Shown: piece after piece, positions 9,401-18,324 of the stretch | Layout of the letters: every line of letters begins with the position of its first letter | How positions within the stretch are numbered: the first letter of the stretch is position 1 | Assembly (NCBI GenBank): GCA_019634835.1 | Contig: JAHCAO010000005.1 | Span: forward strand, 1-64,000 | Reading direction: 5' to 3' | Length of the DNA stretch: 64,000 nt | DNA from: Gammaproteobacteria bacterium | GTDB taxonomy: Bacteria; Pseudomonadota; Gammaproteobacteria; DSM-16500 | Translations under genes and position numbers: made by a program | Notes under the pieces: model-generated | The model's database searches: none | What the model saw: the letters and a program-made list of their open reading frames with translations, nothing else | What the model was told of the DNA's origin: nothing

Positions 9401-10600
9401 ATAGACACGGCCTGTTTCAATTTGTTCAGCGATGAGTTGATAAATCATAAATTCATATTTTGCCATATCTACTGTGCCATTTTTCATTAAATGACTTTTC
9501 CAATTACTGGGTATACATTTGATGGGTGCGTTTTTAATGAGCGCCTTCCTATCATTGGATGAGGATTGAAAATAGTTTTTTAGGAACGCAATGGCTAACA
9601 ACAGGTGCTGTTGGTTGCTGTCACCGCTTAATTTCAATACTTTAAAAATAGGTCGAAGATTAGTGATAATTTTTTTCTTCAGTTGAGCGATCTTATCCCA
9701 TTTTATTCCTTGTAAATCGAATAATAGACCCAGTAAATAATCGGCCACAACATTAAACTTGCCTTTTTTAACGTATTTTCTGGCTCTCCTTCTAATACTT
9801 CCAAATGGTTCTTTATCCGATATATTTTCATCATCAAAGAAACGAAATACAAGCGCTGCGTTTTTCGTATCATCATTGATTTCAAGTTTATCATCAAGTA
9901 TTTTATCGCGAGCATTGCCTTTTGCTTCTGATTTGAATTTTTCAAGATAATGAATGAAACTGACAATCAAGTTATCGTTTATTTTCTGATGTCGATGGTA
10001 CGCATAACACAGTACATAAATCGCTTGTTTTGTTGGCGACAATTTTTTTAAATTACTGATAGGGTAGTGCTCGGCAAGGCTAGCGTAATACGAAATATTT
10101 TGATTAGCGATATTCAATTTCGGCAAAACATTTATTGCCATCTTGTATAGCGCTTCATGATCGTTGAGTTTTTTAATTTCCTCTTTAATTTGCTTTTGTT
10201 TAAAGCTTTTTGGATCTCTTTTAAGCGCTGTTAAAATGTATTCATTTTCATTTTTGCTTATTGTTGTTTCAATTAGTTTCCAGTCATTGTGTGGTAGATG
10301 TTTTTTTAGCAATTCACCTAACCGCTGTTCTTCTTCCACTATAATAGGCCCAATTAATTTTTGGATAGAGGAATAACCAAGCAGCATCAATTTGTGTTCT
10401 GCGCTATAGCAAAGCACTTCATGAAATAAATATACAGGATTGCTAGATAATCTTACCTTTTTTTCTAGAATTTTTTGCAATTGTATTTGTATAAATGATT
10501 TGTCTGTTTGAAATGTAAGAAGTTTGGCAATCAATATTTGATTTGTGTGGCGTGTTTGCTTTGAGATTGTTTCCACTTGCAATCTTGTGAAGAAACACGC
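9353..10600 (-). pseudogene. Central fragment of a second Tn3-family transposase
   Basis: This frame (nominal Met at 10642) contains LLGYSSIQKLIGPIIVEEEQ, EYILTALKRDPKSFKQKQIK, NQNISYYASLAEHYPISNLK, YVLCYAYHRHQKINDNLIVS and ends EFMIYQLIAEQIETGRVYLE. This is the region following the DUF4158 domain in another subgroup of Tn3-family TnpA. Both termini are missing: the left junction at about 9355 fuses it to the transposase fragment at 7377-9400, and the right junction near 10,590 fuses it to an NTF2-like gene on the other strand. The first residues (MAKTPSKSNLVSK) are reverse-strand NTF2 sequence, not transposase. Two head-to-tail partial TnpA genes of different subgroups imply nested insertions. 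Confidence 0.75.
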
Positions 10601-10973
10601 TGATTTAGAAACTAAATTAGATTTAGAAGGCGTCTTAGCCACTCTTGTTGATCATCCTATCTATGAGTTTCATCCTGATCGATTGAGGCTAGAAGGTAAA
10701 GAAAATATACGCCAGTTTTATCGAGATCATTTTGATTATTTCTTTCCATTAATAAAATCTCATACTTTGATTAATGAGTGTTGGGGTGCTGATAGCGCAT
10801 GTTTAGAATATGACATCTATCTGAAAGAACCTCATGATCCAAATCGTGCTTATAGAATTAATGTTGTACTTACAGAAAAAAACTCTTTATTAATTGGCGA
10901 AAGATTTTATGTAGAAAATGATCTTGCCAGATTAATGGCAGGACCATCATTTGATAAGTTTAGTAAATTTTAA
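10585..10973 (+). pseudogene. NTF2/SnoaL-like protein gene, 5' end lost
   Basis: The frame is open from 10545, but recognisable sequence starts near KKHADLETKLDLEGVLATLV and runs through YEFHPDRLRLEGKENIRQFY, RDHFDYFFPLIKSHTLINEC to GERFYVENDLARLMAGPSF. This is an NTF2-like alpha+beta barrel of the SnoaL polyketide-cyclase-like type. The first few codons are replaced by transposase sequence, so the product lacks a native start unless an upstream in-frame codon is used. A copy of its last 26 codons precedes the recombinase duplicate at 3098. It is a different protein from the secreted SnoaL-like gene at 4851. Confidence 0.65.
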
Positions 10974-11190
10974 TACACAATCATTATTGGTTGAACTATC
11001 TTATGGAAAGAATCAAACTCACGCCCTTATTTGATGGCTTACAAGCCATGTTAAAAAAAGAAAACTATAAACCGAAATTAAATAAGGCATATCAAGAAGA
11101 TTATAAACATGCAAAAGATTTTTTATTAAGCTATCGCGGTAGCGTAGATACATTTAATTCGTATCGCCGAGATATTGAGCGATTTTTACA
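10898..11190 (+). repeat. Parent copy of the 3098-3389 duplication
   Basis: This segment spans the NTF2-like stop codon, the 29-base gap and the start of the recombinase, and reappears at 3098-3389. Here it is in its fuller context, with both genes extending beyond the repeat, so this copy is likely the original. Confidence 0.85.
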
Positions 11191-11770
11191 GTGGTGTTTT
11201 TTTAAAGCGAACAAGACTGTCAAACAAATTAAACGTGCTGAGTTTGAAGCTTTTTTAGCATTTTGCCAAAATCCACCTGTATCTTGGATTGCAACGACGG
11301 TAGAAGATCGTTTTTTTGAGAAAAACGGTGAAAAAATTCCAAATATAAAATGGCGGCCATTTGTCGTTAAAATTTCCAAAACAGAAACCAAATCAGGTAT
11401 TGAGCCAAATAAGAAAGATTATGAATTATCAGAGAAAGCGTTTAGGGCTTTATTTGCAATCCTTGGCAGTTTTTATAATTATCTCATTCAGGAAGAATAC
11501 ACATTAATCAATCCGACCCTACTTGTGGCAAAAAAGTAAATTTTTTAAAAAGAAAAAATCATCACAGCTCATCCGTCGGCTATCTGAATTGCAATGGGGT
11601 TATGTGATTGAAACTGCTGAAATGATGGCGTATGAAGACAATGAACAGCATGCTCGAATTCTATTTATCATGAATGCCTTGTATGGTATGTATTTGCGAA
11701 TTTCAGAACTTGTAGAAAATGATCGTTGGACACCCACTATGGGAGATTTTTATAGAGACTCTGAATGTGT
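11003..11770 (+). pseudogene. Tyrosine recombinase/integrase, frameshifted and truncated
   Basis: The first frame (to 11539) gives the core-binding domain: MERIKLTPLFDGLQAMLKKE, YRGSVDTFNSYRRDIERFLQ, RAEFEAFLAFCQNPPVSW and ALFAILGSFYNYLIQEEYT. The second frame (from 11523) begins the catalytic domain with QLIRRLSELQWGYVIETAEM and LYGMYLRISELVENDRW, which carries the first catalytic Arg. After about codon 80 of that frame the sequence becomes unrelated, and the His-x-x-Arg and Tyr motifs are missing. A one-base frameshift near 11530 in an A-rich run joins the two frames. I chose ATG at 11003; a TTG 12 bases upstream is the alternative. Non-functional. Confidence 0.75.
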
Positions 11771-11947
11771 CAAAGGAGCTGTCATCCATTGGTCATATAA
11801 TGGTTTGCTACGCTGCATGCTATCCGAAAACATATTTTTATCAGAGAACTGTAATTCACGCATCATTAATTTCATGTTTTACCTTTCGCTCGAACTGAAT
11901 TGTGAACCCATTTTTTTATAAATTTCAAAAAAATGACCGCTACCAGA

Positions 11948-12487
11948 TTATCTAAGTTGTATCTTATAAAATACGCACTCTTCCCTATCCTTTAAATCCT
12001 TCTTATAAAATTCCATTCCTGCTTTTTGCATACAACGTTGCGATGCAATATGATTTGTTGGAGTAAATGCGATAACCGTATCGGTAGCTATTAAATTTTG
12101 TTTTGCCCAATCTATTAAAGCAACTAATGCTTCCGTAGCGAGCCCTTTACCCCAAAAATCAGGTAAAAAGACATATCCAACCTCAATTTCTCCAGTGGGT
12201 ATCTGTCCAAAGCCACATCTACCAACAAATTCACCTGTTGCTAATTCAATTGCAATAAATATCCCGAATCCATTTTCTTCAAAAAAATCAATATTCTTTT
12301 TTATATTTGATTTAATTCTTTCAGAGTCTAATGTTCCGATTGGAAAAAATTTTCTAACTTCTGGATTGCTGTCTAGTTTGAAATAATCATTAAAATCGTT
12401 TTCTTGAAGTAATCTATACCCTAATCTTTTGGATGTAAAAACGTATTTTTCTATTGATTGTCTCATTGGATTTCTCGAATATTTCAA
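11948..12487 (-). CDS. GNAT acetyltransferase, RimJ/RimL-like
   Basis: The 179-residue protein has the layout of GNAT N-acetyltransferases that modify protein N-termini or small amines: KYVFTSKRLGYRLLQENDFN at the start, EFVGRCGFGQIPTGEIEVGY, then the acetyl-CoA-binding motif FLPDFWGKGLATEALVALID and FTPTNHIASQRCMQKAGMEF. Length is typical. It is monocistronic, flanked by broken genes, and the first residues (MKYSRNPMRQ) leave the true start slightly uncertain; Met8 is an alternative. Substrate unknown. Confidence 0.85.
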   Translation of the reverse strand: MKYSRNPMRQSIEKYVFTSKRLGYRLLQENDFNDYFKLDSNPEVRKFFPIGTLDSERIKSNIKKNIDFFEENGFGIFIAIELATGEFVGRCGFGQIPTGEIEVGYVFLPDFWGKGLATEALVALIDWAKQNLIATDTVIAFTPTNHIASQRCMQKAGMEFYKKDLKDREECVFYKIQLR

Positions 12488-12535
12488 CTTGATATTTTAA
12501 AAATAAGACTGAGTAAACTCATGATCATAAATTAA

Positions 12536-12790
12536 TACTCATCACTGTAATCGGATGCCAAAATAATTGGTCTTCGCCAATATTTACCCAACCTGGTTTG
12601 CCATACCATTCAGGAATGTTGGATCAAAGGCCAATCAGTATAACACTGGATAACCTAATGCCTTCGCTTGTTCTTTGACAGTATGATTAAGACCTCACCT
12701 ACTTTACGGCCACGGTAGCGTGGATTCATAACCAAACTACCCAGCCATGAAGTAGTTCCTTCATGAATTCCATCATTTCAAATAACATAA
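12536..12790 (-). pseudogene. Decayed GNAT acetyltransferase
   Basis: Reading the minus strand in three frames gives WLGSLVMNPRYRGRKVGE-type sequence (the acetyl-CoA loop), a stretch resembling TDWPLIQHS and finally YGKPGWVNIGEDQLFWHPIT ending in VMS. These are the second half of a GNAT protein, broken by at least two frameshifts. The first half is missing. It may be a relic of a gene related to the intact GNAT just upstream. Confidence 0.5.
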
Positions 12791-12837
12791 TGTTCAATTA
12801 TACCGTTATTTAGTATTAAATAATATAAAGAATAATT

Positions 12838-13881
12838 ATGGAATGTATTGGCGTTTCATATGAAGAAGTTTCCCAAGCCACATAAGAAATGCAAAACAAA
12901 GAGAAAAGTCCAACCGTTGATAATGTCCACCTTATTATTGGATAAGGCAGTAAAAGCACGATTGTCCAGCACCTTAGGGATTGGCACAGCCAACAGAGCA
13001 TCGCGCGTAGCAGCGATGGAGCCATCCCGAGCGAATTATTAGAACTGATCAAAGGCCTATGGAAACGATTACGCGATACGGTCGAACAAAAAGCCTATGA
13101 TTACTAATGTGAAGCGGATGAGAAAGTAAAATAAATTCAGCAACAATTAACGCAATCTCAGCAGCAATATACATTTTTAGAGATACAGCATTACCAACTA
13201 ATTACATCATCAAACAAAAATGATAACCGAACTACAGAGTTTGTTAGCCTTAGAACAACAAGAAAAGGCAAAAATTACTGAGCGTGCCACATAACAAAAA
13301 TCGCATCGACAGGAACAACAAAGTGAGATTCAACGGTTGAACCAGTTACTAAAACATGTTCAGCATAATCTTGAACATTACCAAACCGCCACCCAGCAAT
13401 TGCGTCAAGAGCAATCGCTCAACATGGAAAAACAGCGTAATGAATATGAGCAAAGAATCTCGCAATTACAACATCAAATAGCAAGCATGACGGCTGAAAA
13501 ATCATCTTACCAAGCTCAGTATGAACAGGCTCAACAGATACTTGAGAAATTGCAGTTAAAACATGAATTATTAAATCAAGCAGCTCATGAGACACAAACT
13601 AAGTATCATATATTATCACAAGAACATGTTAAGCTGACAAAACAATATCAAGGTCAATCGCTTGACCTCGAAGTAAAGAAGCAATCAATCATTGAAACAA
13701 AGGTTAAGTTGGCAGCCTATGATGAGAAAATAACTATTCTAGAAAAATCCTTGGCGAAAGCAGACGATAAAATACAAACTTTACGTGATGATTTTAGTTT
13801 TATATCATAAGAAAAAGCAACCCTTGAGGGACAGATAAAACAGTTTAAACAAACCCTAATAAAGAAAGCAGAAAATTCATG
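12838..13881 (+). pseudogene. KfrA-like plasmid DNA-binding coiled-coil protein, multiply broken
   Basis: Following the frame shifts, the reading is GVSYEEVSQA, EMQNKEKSPTVDNVHLIIG, HLRDWHSQQSIARSSDGAIP and SELLELIKGLWKRLRDTVEQ, the N-terminal helix-turn-helix of KfrA-type proteins. A long glutamine-rich coiled coil follows, the only sizeable open part being 13337-13810 (QQLRQEQSLNMEKQRNEYEQ and so on). At least four frameshifts or stops are present, including TAA at 13808 followed in frame by EKATLEGQIKQFKQ. KfrA proteins are plasmid-borne partition or transcription accessory factors, so this suggests an integrated plasmid or conjugative element once lay here. Confidence 0.65.
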
Positions 13882-13945
13882 AAACTAAAAAATGATTTTT
13901 ATAAAAACTTTATTTTTAACAGGATTATTTTGAAGTAATTTCCTT

Positions 13946-14821
13946 ATGAATAAATATATTGGATTATTAAGCACACAATTAGAAGCATTCATGGCAGTAG
14001 CTAATCACAAGTCAGTACACGCAGGTGCACGTGCCATACATATCTCTCAAGCTGCAATGACACAAAGAATTCATGCGCTAGAGCAAAAACTAAAAATCAC
14101 CTTATTCATTCGAACTCGACAAGGCATGCATTTGACATCTGAAGGAGAACAGCTTTTACGTTATTGTCACGTCGTGTCAGATTATAGCAATGAAACACTG
14201 GCAAATATAGCAAATGCAGGGATAGATCAAATTCAACGAGTGAAAATATCAGGGCCATCCAGTATTATGATTTCTCGGATCATCCCAAATTGCTTAGCAC
14301 TTATGAAAAAATTCCCAATGCTATATATCACATTCGATATTAATGATACAAATGATATTATCACACAGCTACGTTGTGGCGCCAGTCAATTTGCAATTTT
14401 TGACCCGGATAAAATTACTCGTGATATGGAATTTAAAACAATTACGCCAGAAAAATATTTATTAGTTTGTACTAGTCAATGGAAAAGCAGAAAATTATTG
14501 GATATCATCAAAACAGAGCGAATCATTGATTTTGATGAATCAGATAAAACAACATTAAACTATCTTAAACAATTTGATCTTTTAAAATTTTCACAAACCG
14601 ATAGATTATTTGTCAATCGAAACGAATCACTCTGTAAAATGTTTTTGAGCGGTTATGGGTATGGGACACTTACTAAAGAATTTGCTGCTCCCTACTTTAA
14701 AACAGGTGATTTAATTAAATTAAATTCAGGAAAGATATTTGAACATTCTCTATCTCTAGCCTGGTATTCACGCCCTAAGCCGCCGCAATATTTCCTTGCA
14801 ATATTAGAAACCATTATTTAA
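13946..14821 (+). CDS. LysR-family transcriptional regulator (ArgP-like)
   Basis: The 291-residue protein starts with a LysR winged helix: LLSTQLEAFMAVANHKSVHA, GARAIHISQAAMTQRIHALE and QKLKITLFIRTRQGMHLTSE. The substrate-binding region spans residues 92-290, with ISGPSSIMISRIIP at its first strand. The N-terminal domain resembles ArgP/IciA, and the effector could be an amino acid, but that is only similarity of the HTH. It is transcribed away from the decayed KfrA gene and toward the peptidase/ThiF unit, of which it might be the regulator; no operator is obvious. Confidence 0.85.
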   Translation: MNKYIGLLSTQLEAFMAVANHKSVHAGARAIHISQAAMTQRIHALEQKLKITLFIRTRQGMHLTSEGEQLLRYCHVVSDYSNETLANIANAGIDQIQRVKISGPSSIMISRIIPNCLALMKKFPMLYITFDINDTNDIITQLRCGASQFAIFDPDKITRDMEFKTITPEKYLLVCTSQWKSRKLLDIIKTERIIDFDESDKTTLNYLKQFDLLKFSQTDRLFVNRNESLCKMFLSGYGYGTLTKEFAAPYFKTGDLIKLNSGKIFEHSLSLAWYSRPKPPQYFLAILETII

Positions 14822-14872
14822 CAAGCATTCTCAATTCCGTGATCATATTTATTTATCCCATAATTGAAAAAT

Positions 14873-14907
14873 CACATTACCTCAAAAAGAAAAAATCGAG
14901 TAATGTG
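14873..14907 (+). terminator. Hairpin after the LysR gene
   Basis: CACATTAC at 14873-14880 pairs with GTAATGTG at 14900-14907, extended by C-T-C with G-A-G, around a 15-base A-rich loop. It is followed by TGGATT rather than a T run, so as a plus-strand terminator it is weak; it could instead be in the leader of the small secreted protein. Confidence 0.4.
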
Positions 14908-14932
14908 TGGATTCAATTAAGGAGTAAAAACT

Positions 14933-15247
14933 ATGAAACGTATTTTAGCATTATGCAGCTTATATTTTGTTGTATTATTGTCCTACGCTGATACATGTCC
15001 ACAACCACCAAATGGATACATATTCCGGGTAGCTGCGTGGGGAAACCATGCTGACACTACTAGCCAAATAAGATGCCATTACTATAAACGTGGCGATGAA
15101 AGCATCCATCAAGAAATTCGAACCTATGATTATTATCACGAAGAAGATATGAAAAGACTTTCAAATTGGCATTCGTCCGGCGATAGATATTATTTATGTA
15201 CCAGTCTCAACACTAATATAAATGAATGTGTATTTAACCATCGTTAA
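14933..15247 (+). CDS. Small secreted protein, DUF3757-like
   Basis: A signal peptide (MKRILALCSLYFVVLLSYA) is followed by an 85-residue mature domain starting DTCPQPPNGYIFRVAAWGNH and ending YYLCTSLNTNINECVFNH. Four cysteines in the mature part could form two disulfides. The CPxPxxI...W opening resembles small exported proteins annotated DUF3757 in Legionella; I hold that assignment loosely. AAGGAG lies 8 bases before the ATG. Function unknown; probably periplasmic or secreted. Confidence 0.7.
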   Translation: MKRILALCSLYFVVLLSYADTCPQPPNGYIFRVAAWGNHADTTSQIRCHYYKRGDESIHQEIRTYDYYHEEDMKRLSNWHSSGDRYYLCTSLNTNINECVFNHR

Positions 15248-15430
15248 TTTTTGTAATGAAAAATCATAAATCTGGATTATATCTATGAAACTGTATTATA
15301 CGAAAAGTGCTGCTTCTTTAGCGGTTATAATTATGATAAATGAAATAAATATTTTCTGCGTATATGAATCGATTGACTTATTTATGCCGTAACTAATGAA
15401 TGAAAATATTAACCTATCGAGAGATTAATT

Positions 15431-16102
15431 ATGTGCATCAGTGATTTAATTGAAAAAACAAAATTATATACAACACAAAATTCAGTTGATGCCATATTAT
15501 ATTTATCCATTTTAGCCAAGCAAATTTTAGATGATATAGCAAGAGAAATTCAGCCTGGAATAAGCGAATCACAAGCCACAGAGGCTGCATATTTGACTTT
15601 TAAAAATTATTGCATTGATAAATTATGGCATCAACCATTCATTCGATTTAACCAAAATACACTTTGTACCTTCAAAGACAGATCTATGAAAGACTATATT
15701 TTACAGGAAGAAGATATTGCATTTATTGATATTGGAATTGTCAAAGATGGTATTGAAGGTGATGTCGGAAAAACAATTGTATTTGGCTGCAATAAAGAGT
15801 TTATTCGATTAAAGGATGTCAGTGAAATTCTTTTCCAAGATGCAATAACATATTGGCGAGCCGACAATCCGACAGGGATTAAATTATATGAATTTATCTA
15901 TGCTCAATCCAAAAAACACAATGTATTATTTAATTTATCACCAGCAGGACATCTAATTGGTGCATTTCCACATACTCATGCTTGGACAAAAGGTGCAAAT
16001 ACATATCCTGATAAACTTGTATCAAAAGGATGGATACTTGAAATCCAAATTAAAAGTTTAACTCAGCCATTTGGTGCATTTTACGAAGGATTATTAGTTT
16101 AA
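15431..16102 (+). CDS. M24-family metallopeptidase-like protein
   Basis: The 223-residue protein has the pita-bread fold signature of methionine and Xaa-Pro aminopeptidases. All five metal ligands can be placed: Asp100 and Asp111 (FIDIGIVKDGIEGDVGKT, spacing 11 as in MAP), His174 (PAGHLIG), Glu204 (ILEIQ) and Glu219 (YEGLL). It is shorter than MetAP and lacks a creatinase N-domain, so it is a stand-alone catalytic domain of uncertain specificity. It ends 37 bases before the ThiF-like gene on the same strand, suggesting co-transcription, though its AT content matches the local genome while the ThiF gene does not. Confidence 0.8.
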   Translation: MCISDLIEKTKLYTTQNSVDAILYLSILAKQILDDIAREIQPGISESQATEAAYLTFKNYCIDKLWHQPFIRFNQNTLCTFKDRSMKDYILQEEDIAFIDIGIVKDGIEGDVGKTIVFGCNKEFIRLKDVSEILFQDAITYWRADNPTGIKLYEFIYAQSKKHNVLFNLSPAGHLIGAFPHTHAWTKGANTYPDKLVSKGWILEIQIKSLTQPFGAFYEGLLV

Positions 16103-16139
16103 TTTTATAAGTACACCTATTAAAAGAGGAAAATAAAGC

Positions 16140-17108
16140 ATGTCAGTAAAGAAATTAAATACTCTGCCGAGGACAGCCAAAGCAAACACCGTATATATCC
16201 TGGCTCCCCGTAATTCCAATCCTAAATACTATAATGAGCGCACCAACCGCAATATCGGTTGGATTAGTGAAGAAGAGCAACAAATTTTGAAAGGCAAGAC
16301 AGTTGGCATTGCTGGCTGCGGCGGGATGGGTGGCCTGCTAGCACAGACATTGTTACGCTGTGGAGTTGGTACCATCAAAATTGCTGATAACTCATATTTT
16401 GATAATACCAATATCAACCGTCAACTGGCAGCAACGCGATTTTCCAACGGCACACAAAAGGCTTTGTCGACGGCAAAGATTTTGCGTGAAACTACAGATG
16501 ATGCGGCTATTCATGTTTATCCTGACGGTATTCAAGAAAATACAACGGATGAATTTGTCGATGGCTGTGATTTGGTGTGCGACCAGATTGAATTCTGGGC
16601 AGTAGGAGCACGGATTTTACTACATTTGCACGCGTACGAAAAAAACATCACCATTTACAATGCCAACACGATTGGTTTTGGCACACGGTTGTTTCATTTT
16701 ACGCGGGACAGTATGTCTATGGAAGAATGTCTCGGCATGCGTTACGTGGAAGCGCGCGAACTAGAGCAAAAGATCAATGCCAAAACCGCAAATTCTGATG
16801 AAAAATCACGAGTCATGCGCGCAGTGATTGATGGGCTCATGCCAGACATTCCGGATTATACCTTGATAACAAATTATTCTTACGGCCATTCCGATGTGTT
16901 TTATCAGCGGCTGAGACAGGAAGAAGTGGTATCTATCATGGCGTCCAACTGTCCCATGGCAGCGGGTTTTCTGGCCAATCAAGTGATTTTATATTTACTA
17001 AAAGACTCGACTATCAAACGTGATATTAAACTGCCGCCGTGCATGCCGAAATATGTTTACTTTGATTCAGCGTACATGGAGATCAAGGTATGCGAACTCA
17101 ACAAGTAA
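16140..17108 (+). CDS. ThiF/E1-like adenylyltransferase
   Basis: The 322-residue protein contains the Rossmann ATP-binding site TVGIAGCGGMGG (GxGxxG at residues 59-64), the acidic strand ADNSYFD (Asp83, Asp88) and the E1 motif NTNINRQ (residues 90-95) with the conserved Asn and Arg that contact ATP, then CDLVCDQIEF. This family adenylates a C-terminal carboxylate (ThiS, MoaD, ubiquitin-like proteins or peptides). No CxxC zinc pairs are visible and no candidate sulfur carrier or ubiquitin-like protein is adjacent, so the acceptor is unknown. AGAGG precedes the ATG. Its GC content (mid-40s by eye) is clearly above its neighbours, pointing to transfer. It overlaps the next gene by 19 bases. Confidence 0.85.
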   Translation: MSVKKLNTLPRTAKANTVYILAPRNSNPKYYNERTNRNIGWISEEEQQILKGKTVGIAGCGGMGGLLAQTLLRCGVGTIKIADNSYFDNTNINRQLAATRFSNGTQKALSTAKILRETTDDAAIHVYPDGIQENTTDEFVDGCDLVCDQIEFWAVGARILLHLHAYEKNITIYNANTIGFGTRLFHFTRDSMSMEECLGMRYVEARELEQKINAKTANSDEKSRVMRAVIDGLMPDIPDYTLITNYSYGHSDVFYQRLRQEEVVSIMASNCPMAAGFLANQVILYLLKDSTIKRDIKLPPCMPKYVYFDSAYMEIKVCELNK

Positions 17109-17725
17109 CTTTTCACTTGCAAAAAAACGTGGAAGAATTTACGGCTGCAGTAGCATTTGCGCGGACGCAGGCTTTTCAGTGGTACCAGTGTGAGCCATCG
17201 GAGACTCCCCAACGTCTTTTTGCAGCACGGGTTGGGGCGCAAGTTGTGGCGACAGTGGGTGTAACAGATAATTATCTGCAGCAACCGCTGTCGCTTCAAC
17301 AACTTTACGATCTGGAATCAGCGCAATTTCCATGTGACTGGCACTGGGCATCAGTGGTACAACTCAGCTGGTTTTTTAGCAGCATGAAAGGTTGTTTCAT
17401 GACTTTGCTACTGATGGCTTTTAAACACTGCTGTCATTCGAGCAAACCTTACGCGATTTTGCAAATGAAAGATGTGGTCAGTGCGATGTTGAAAGAAAAA
17501 GGCTTGCAACTTTCGCCGATACGCTGCGCTCAACTACGCATGGATAAGATCAGTGAAGTAGATCAAGGATATTATCAGGATGCATCGCCTGTACGTCTTT
17601 ATTATCTGGATATAATCGAGAACATTCTTTCTATACAGAATTATATTCTGCGAAATCAACCTCAGTATATCTCACATCAATGCAACGATATGTCTTATGA
17701 ATTATGTAGAGGAACCAGCTTATGA
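17090..17725 (+). CDS. GNAT/N-acyl-synthase-like protein of the ThiF cluster
   Basis: The 211-residue product starts inside the ThiF gene with GGAG 9 bases upstream, so the two are translationally coupled. The segment TPQRLFAARVGAQVVATVGV then TDNYLQQPLSLQQLYDLES, followed by WASVVQLSWFFSSMKGCFMT and LLLMAFKHCCHSSKPYAILQ, resembles the N-acyl amino acid/homoserine-lactone-synthase and thermostable-hemolysin branch of the GNAT superfamily. Such proteins transfer an acyl group to an amino acid or similar amine. The assignment rests on pattern, not on a diagnostic motif, so it is moderate. Same elevated GC as the ThiF gene. Its stop overlaps the start of the broken iminopeptidase. Confidence 0.5.
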   Translation: MRTQQVTFHLQKNVEEFTAAVAFARTQAFQWYQCEPSETPQRLFAARVGAQVVATVGVTDNYLQQPLSLQQLYDLESAQFPCDWHWASVVQLSWFFSSMKGCFMTLLLMAFKHCCHSSKPYAILQMKDVVSAMLKEKGLQLSPIRCAQLRMDKISEVDQGYYQDASPVRLYYLDIIENILSIQNYILRNQPQYISHQCNDMSYELCRGTSL

Positions 17726-17870
17726 ATTCAGCACTGTGTTCCCCACATTATGCCATACAGCACACATTACCTTAAAGTGGATGATATGCATACGCTTTAT
17801 GATTGAAGCATCAGGAAATCCTGCTGGTTTACCGATGGTGTATTGTCACAGCGGACCCTGATTTGAGTGT
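17722..17870 (+). pseudogene. Prolyl iminopeptidase, N-terminal remnant
   Basis: The ATG at 17722 overlaps the previous stop (ATGA). Across three frames the sequence reads MNSALCSPHYAIQHT, then LKVDDMHTLY, then EASGNPAGLPMVYCHSGP, which is the start of a proline iminopeptidase (alpha/beta hydrolase, family S33) up to the oxyanion HGGP motif, here with Gly replaced by Ser. Two single-base indels and a stop break it, and the catalytic Ser, Asp and His regions are missing. An 86-codon frame at 17803-18063 runs through this remnant and is probably not real. It shows the cluster once had at least one more enzyme acting on peptides. Confidence 0.65.
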
Positions 17871-18063
17871 GACGCCGATAAATGGCTTGATTTACCTCCT
17901 CATTCAAGCCACAGCCGTCGCATATGCTCACGAAAGCCTACATCTATCCATCATCACCAGATTTGTGTTTGCATATTTTATTGTATCTTTTGCTTTCCTC
18001 TCGCCGGTGGAATGGAAGTATAAAGATATTCAGCTAGTTTCAGCAAGCTTCAAAGAAGAGTAA

Positions 18064-18324
18064 AGTAAATACACGAACCTTCATCTACCACCTAACACCT
18101 CGCTGGGAACATTTTCGATGGGTCTCCATAAAACCCCTATAAGTGACCAATTCAATTTAACAGCAAAAATTCCAAATTGGCCACCAATAAAGTTACTCTG
18201 TTACATAACAAATCCTTATTCGTCGGGCAAGTAAGCTCTTATGGGTTAATAATTTGTTAATGATAATTATTTATACTAAAAAATCTATTAAATACTATAA
18301 TTAAGCACTAAGCGTGGAAATGAA
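18064..18324. other. Intergenic region after the ThiF cluster
   Basis: I see no gene here. On the minus strand a short frame reads GGQFGIFAVKLNWSLIGVLW, which looks like a transposon fragment but I cannot name it. From about 18240 the sequence becomes very AT-rich and holds the promoter side of the next gene. Confidence 0.4.

Noticed and set aside
12848..13042. 64-codon frame before the coiled coil
   Set aside because: It is an out-of-frame reading of the KfrA helix-turn-helix region.
17803..18063. 86-codon frame with a hydrophobic stretch
   Set aside because: It runs through a decayed prolyl iminopeptidase and begins in the wrong frame for it; no ribosome site.
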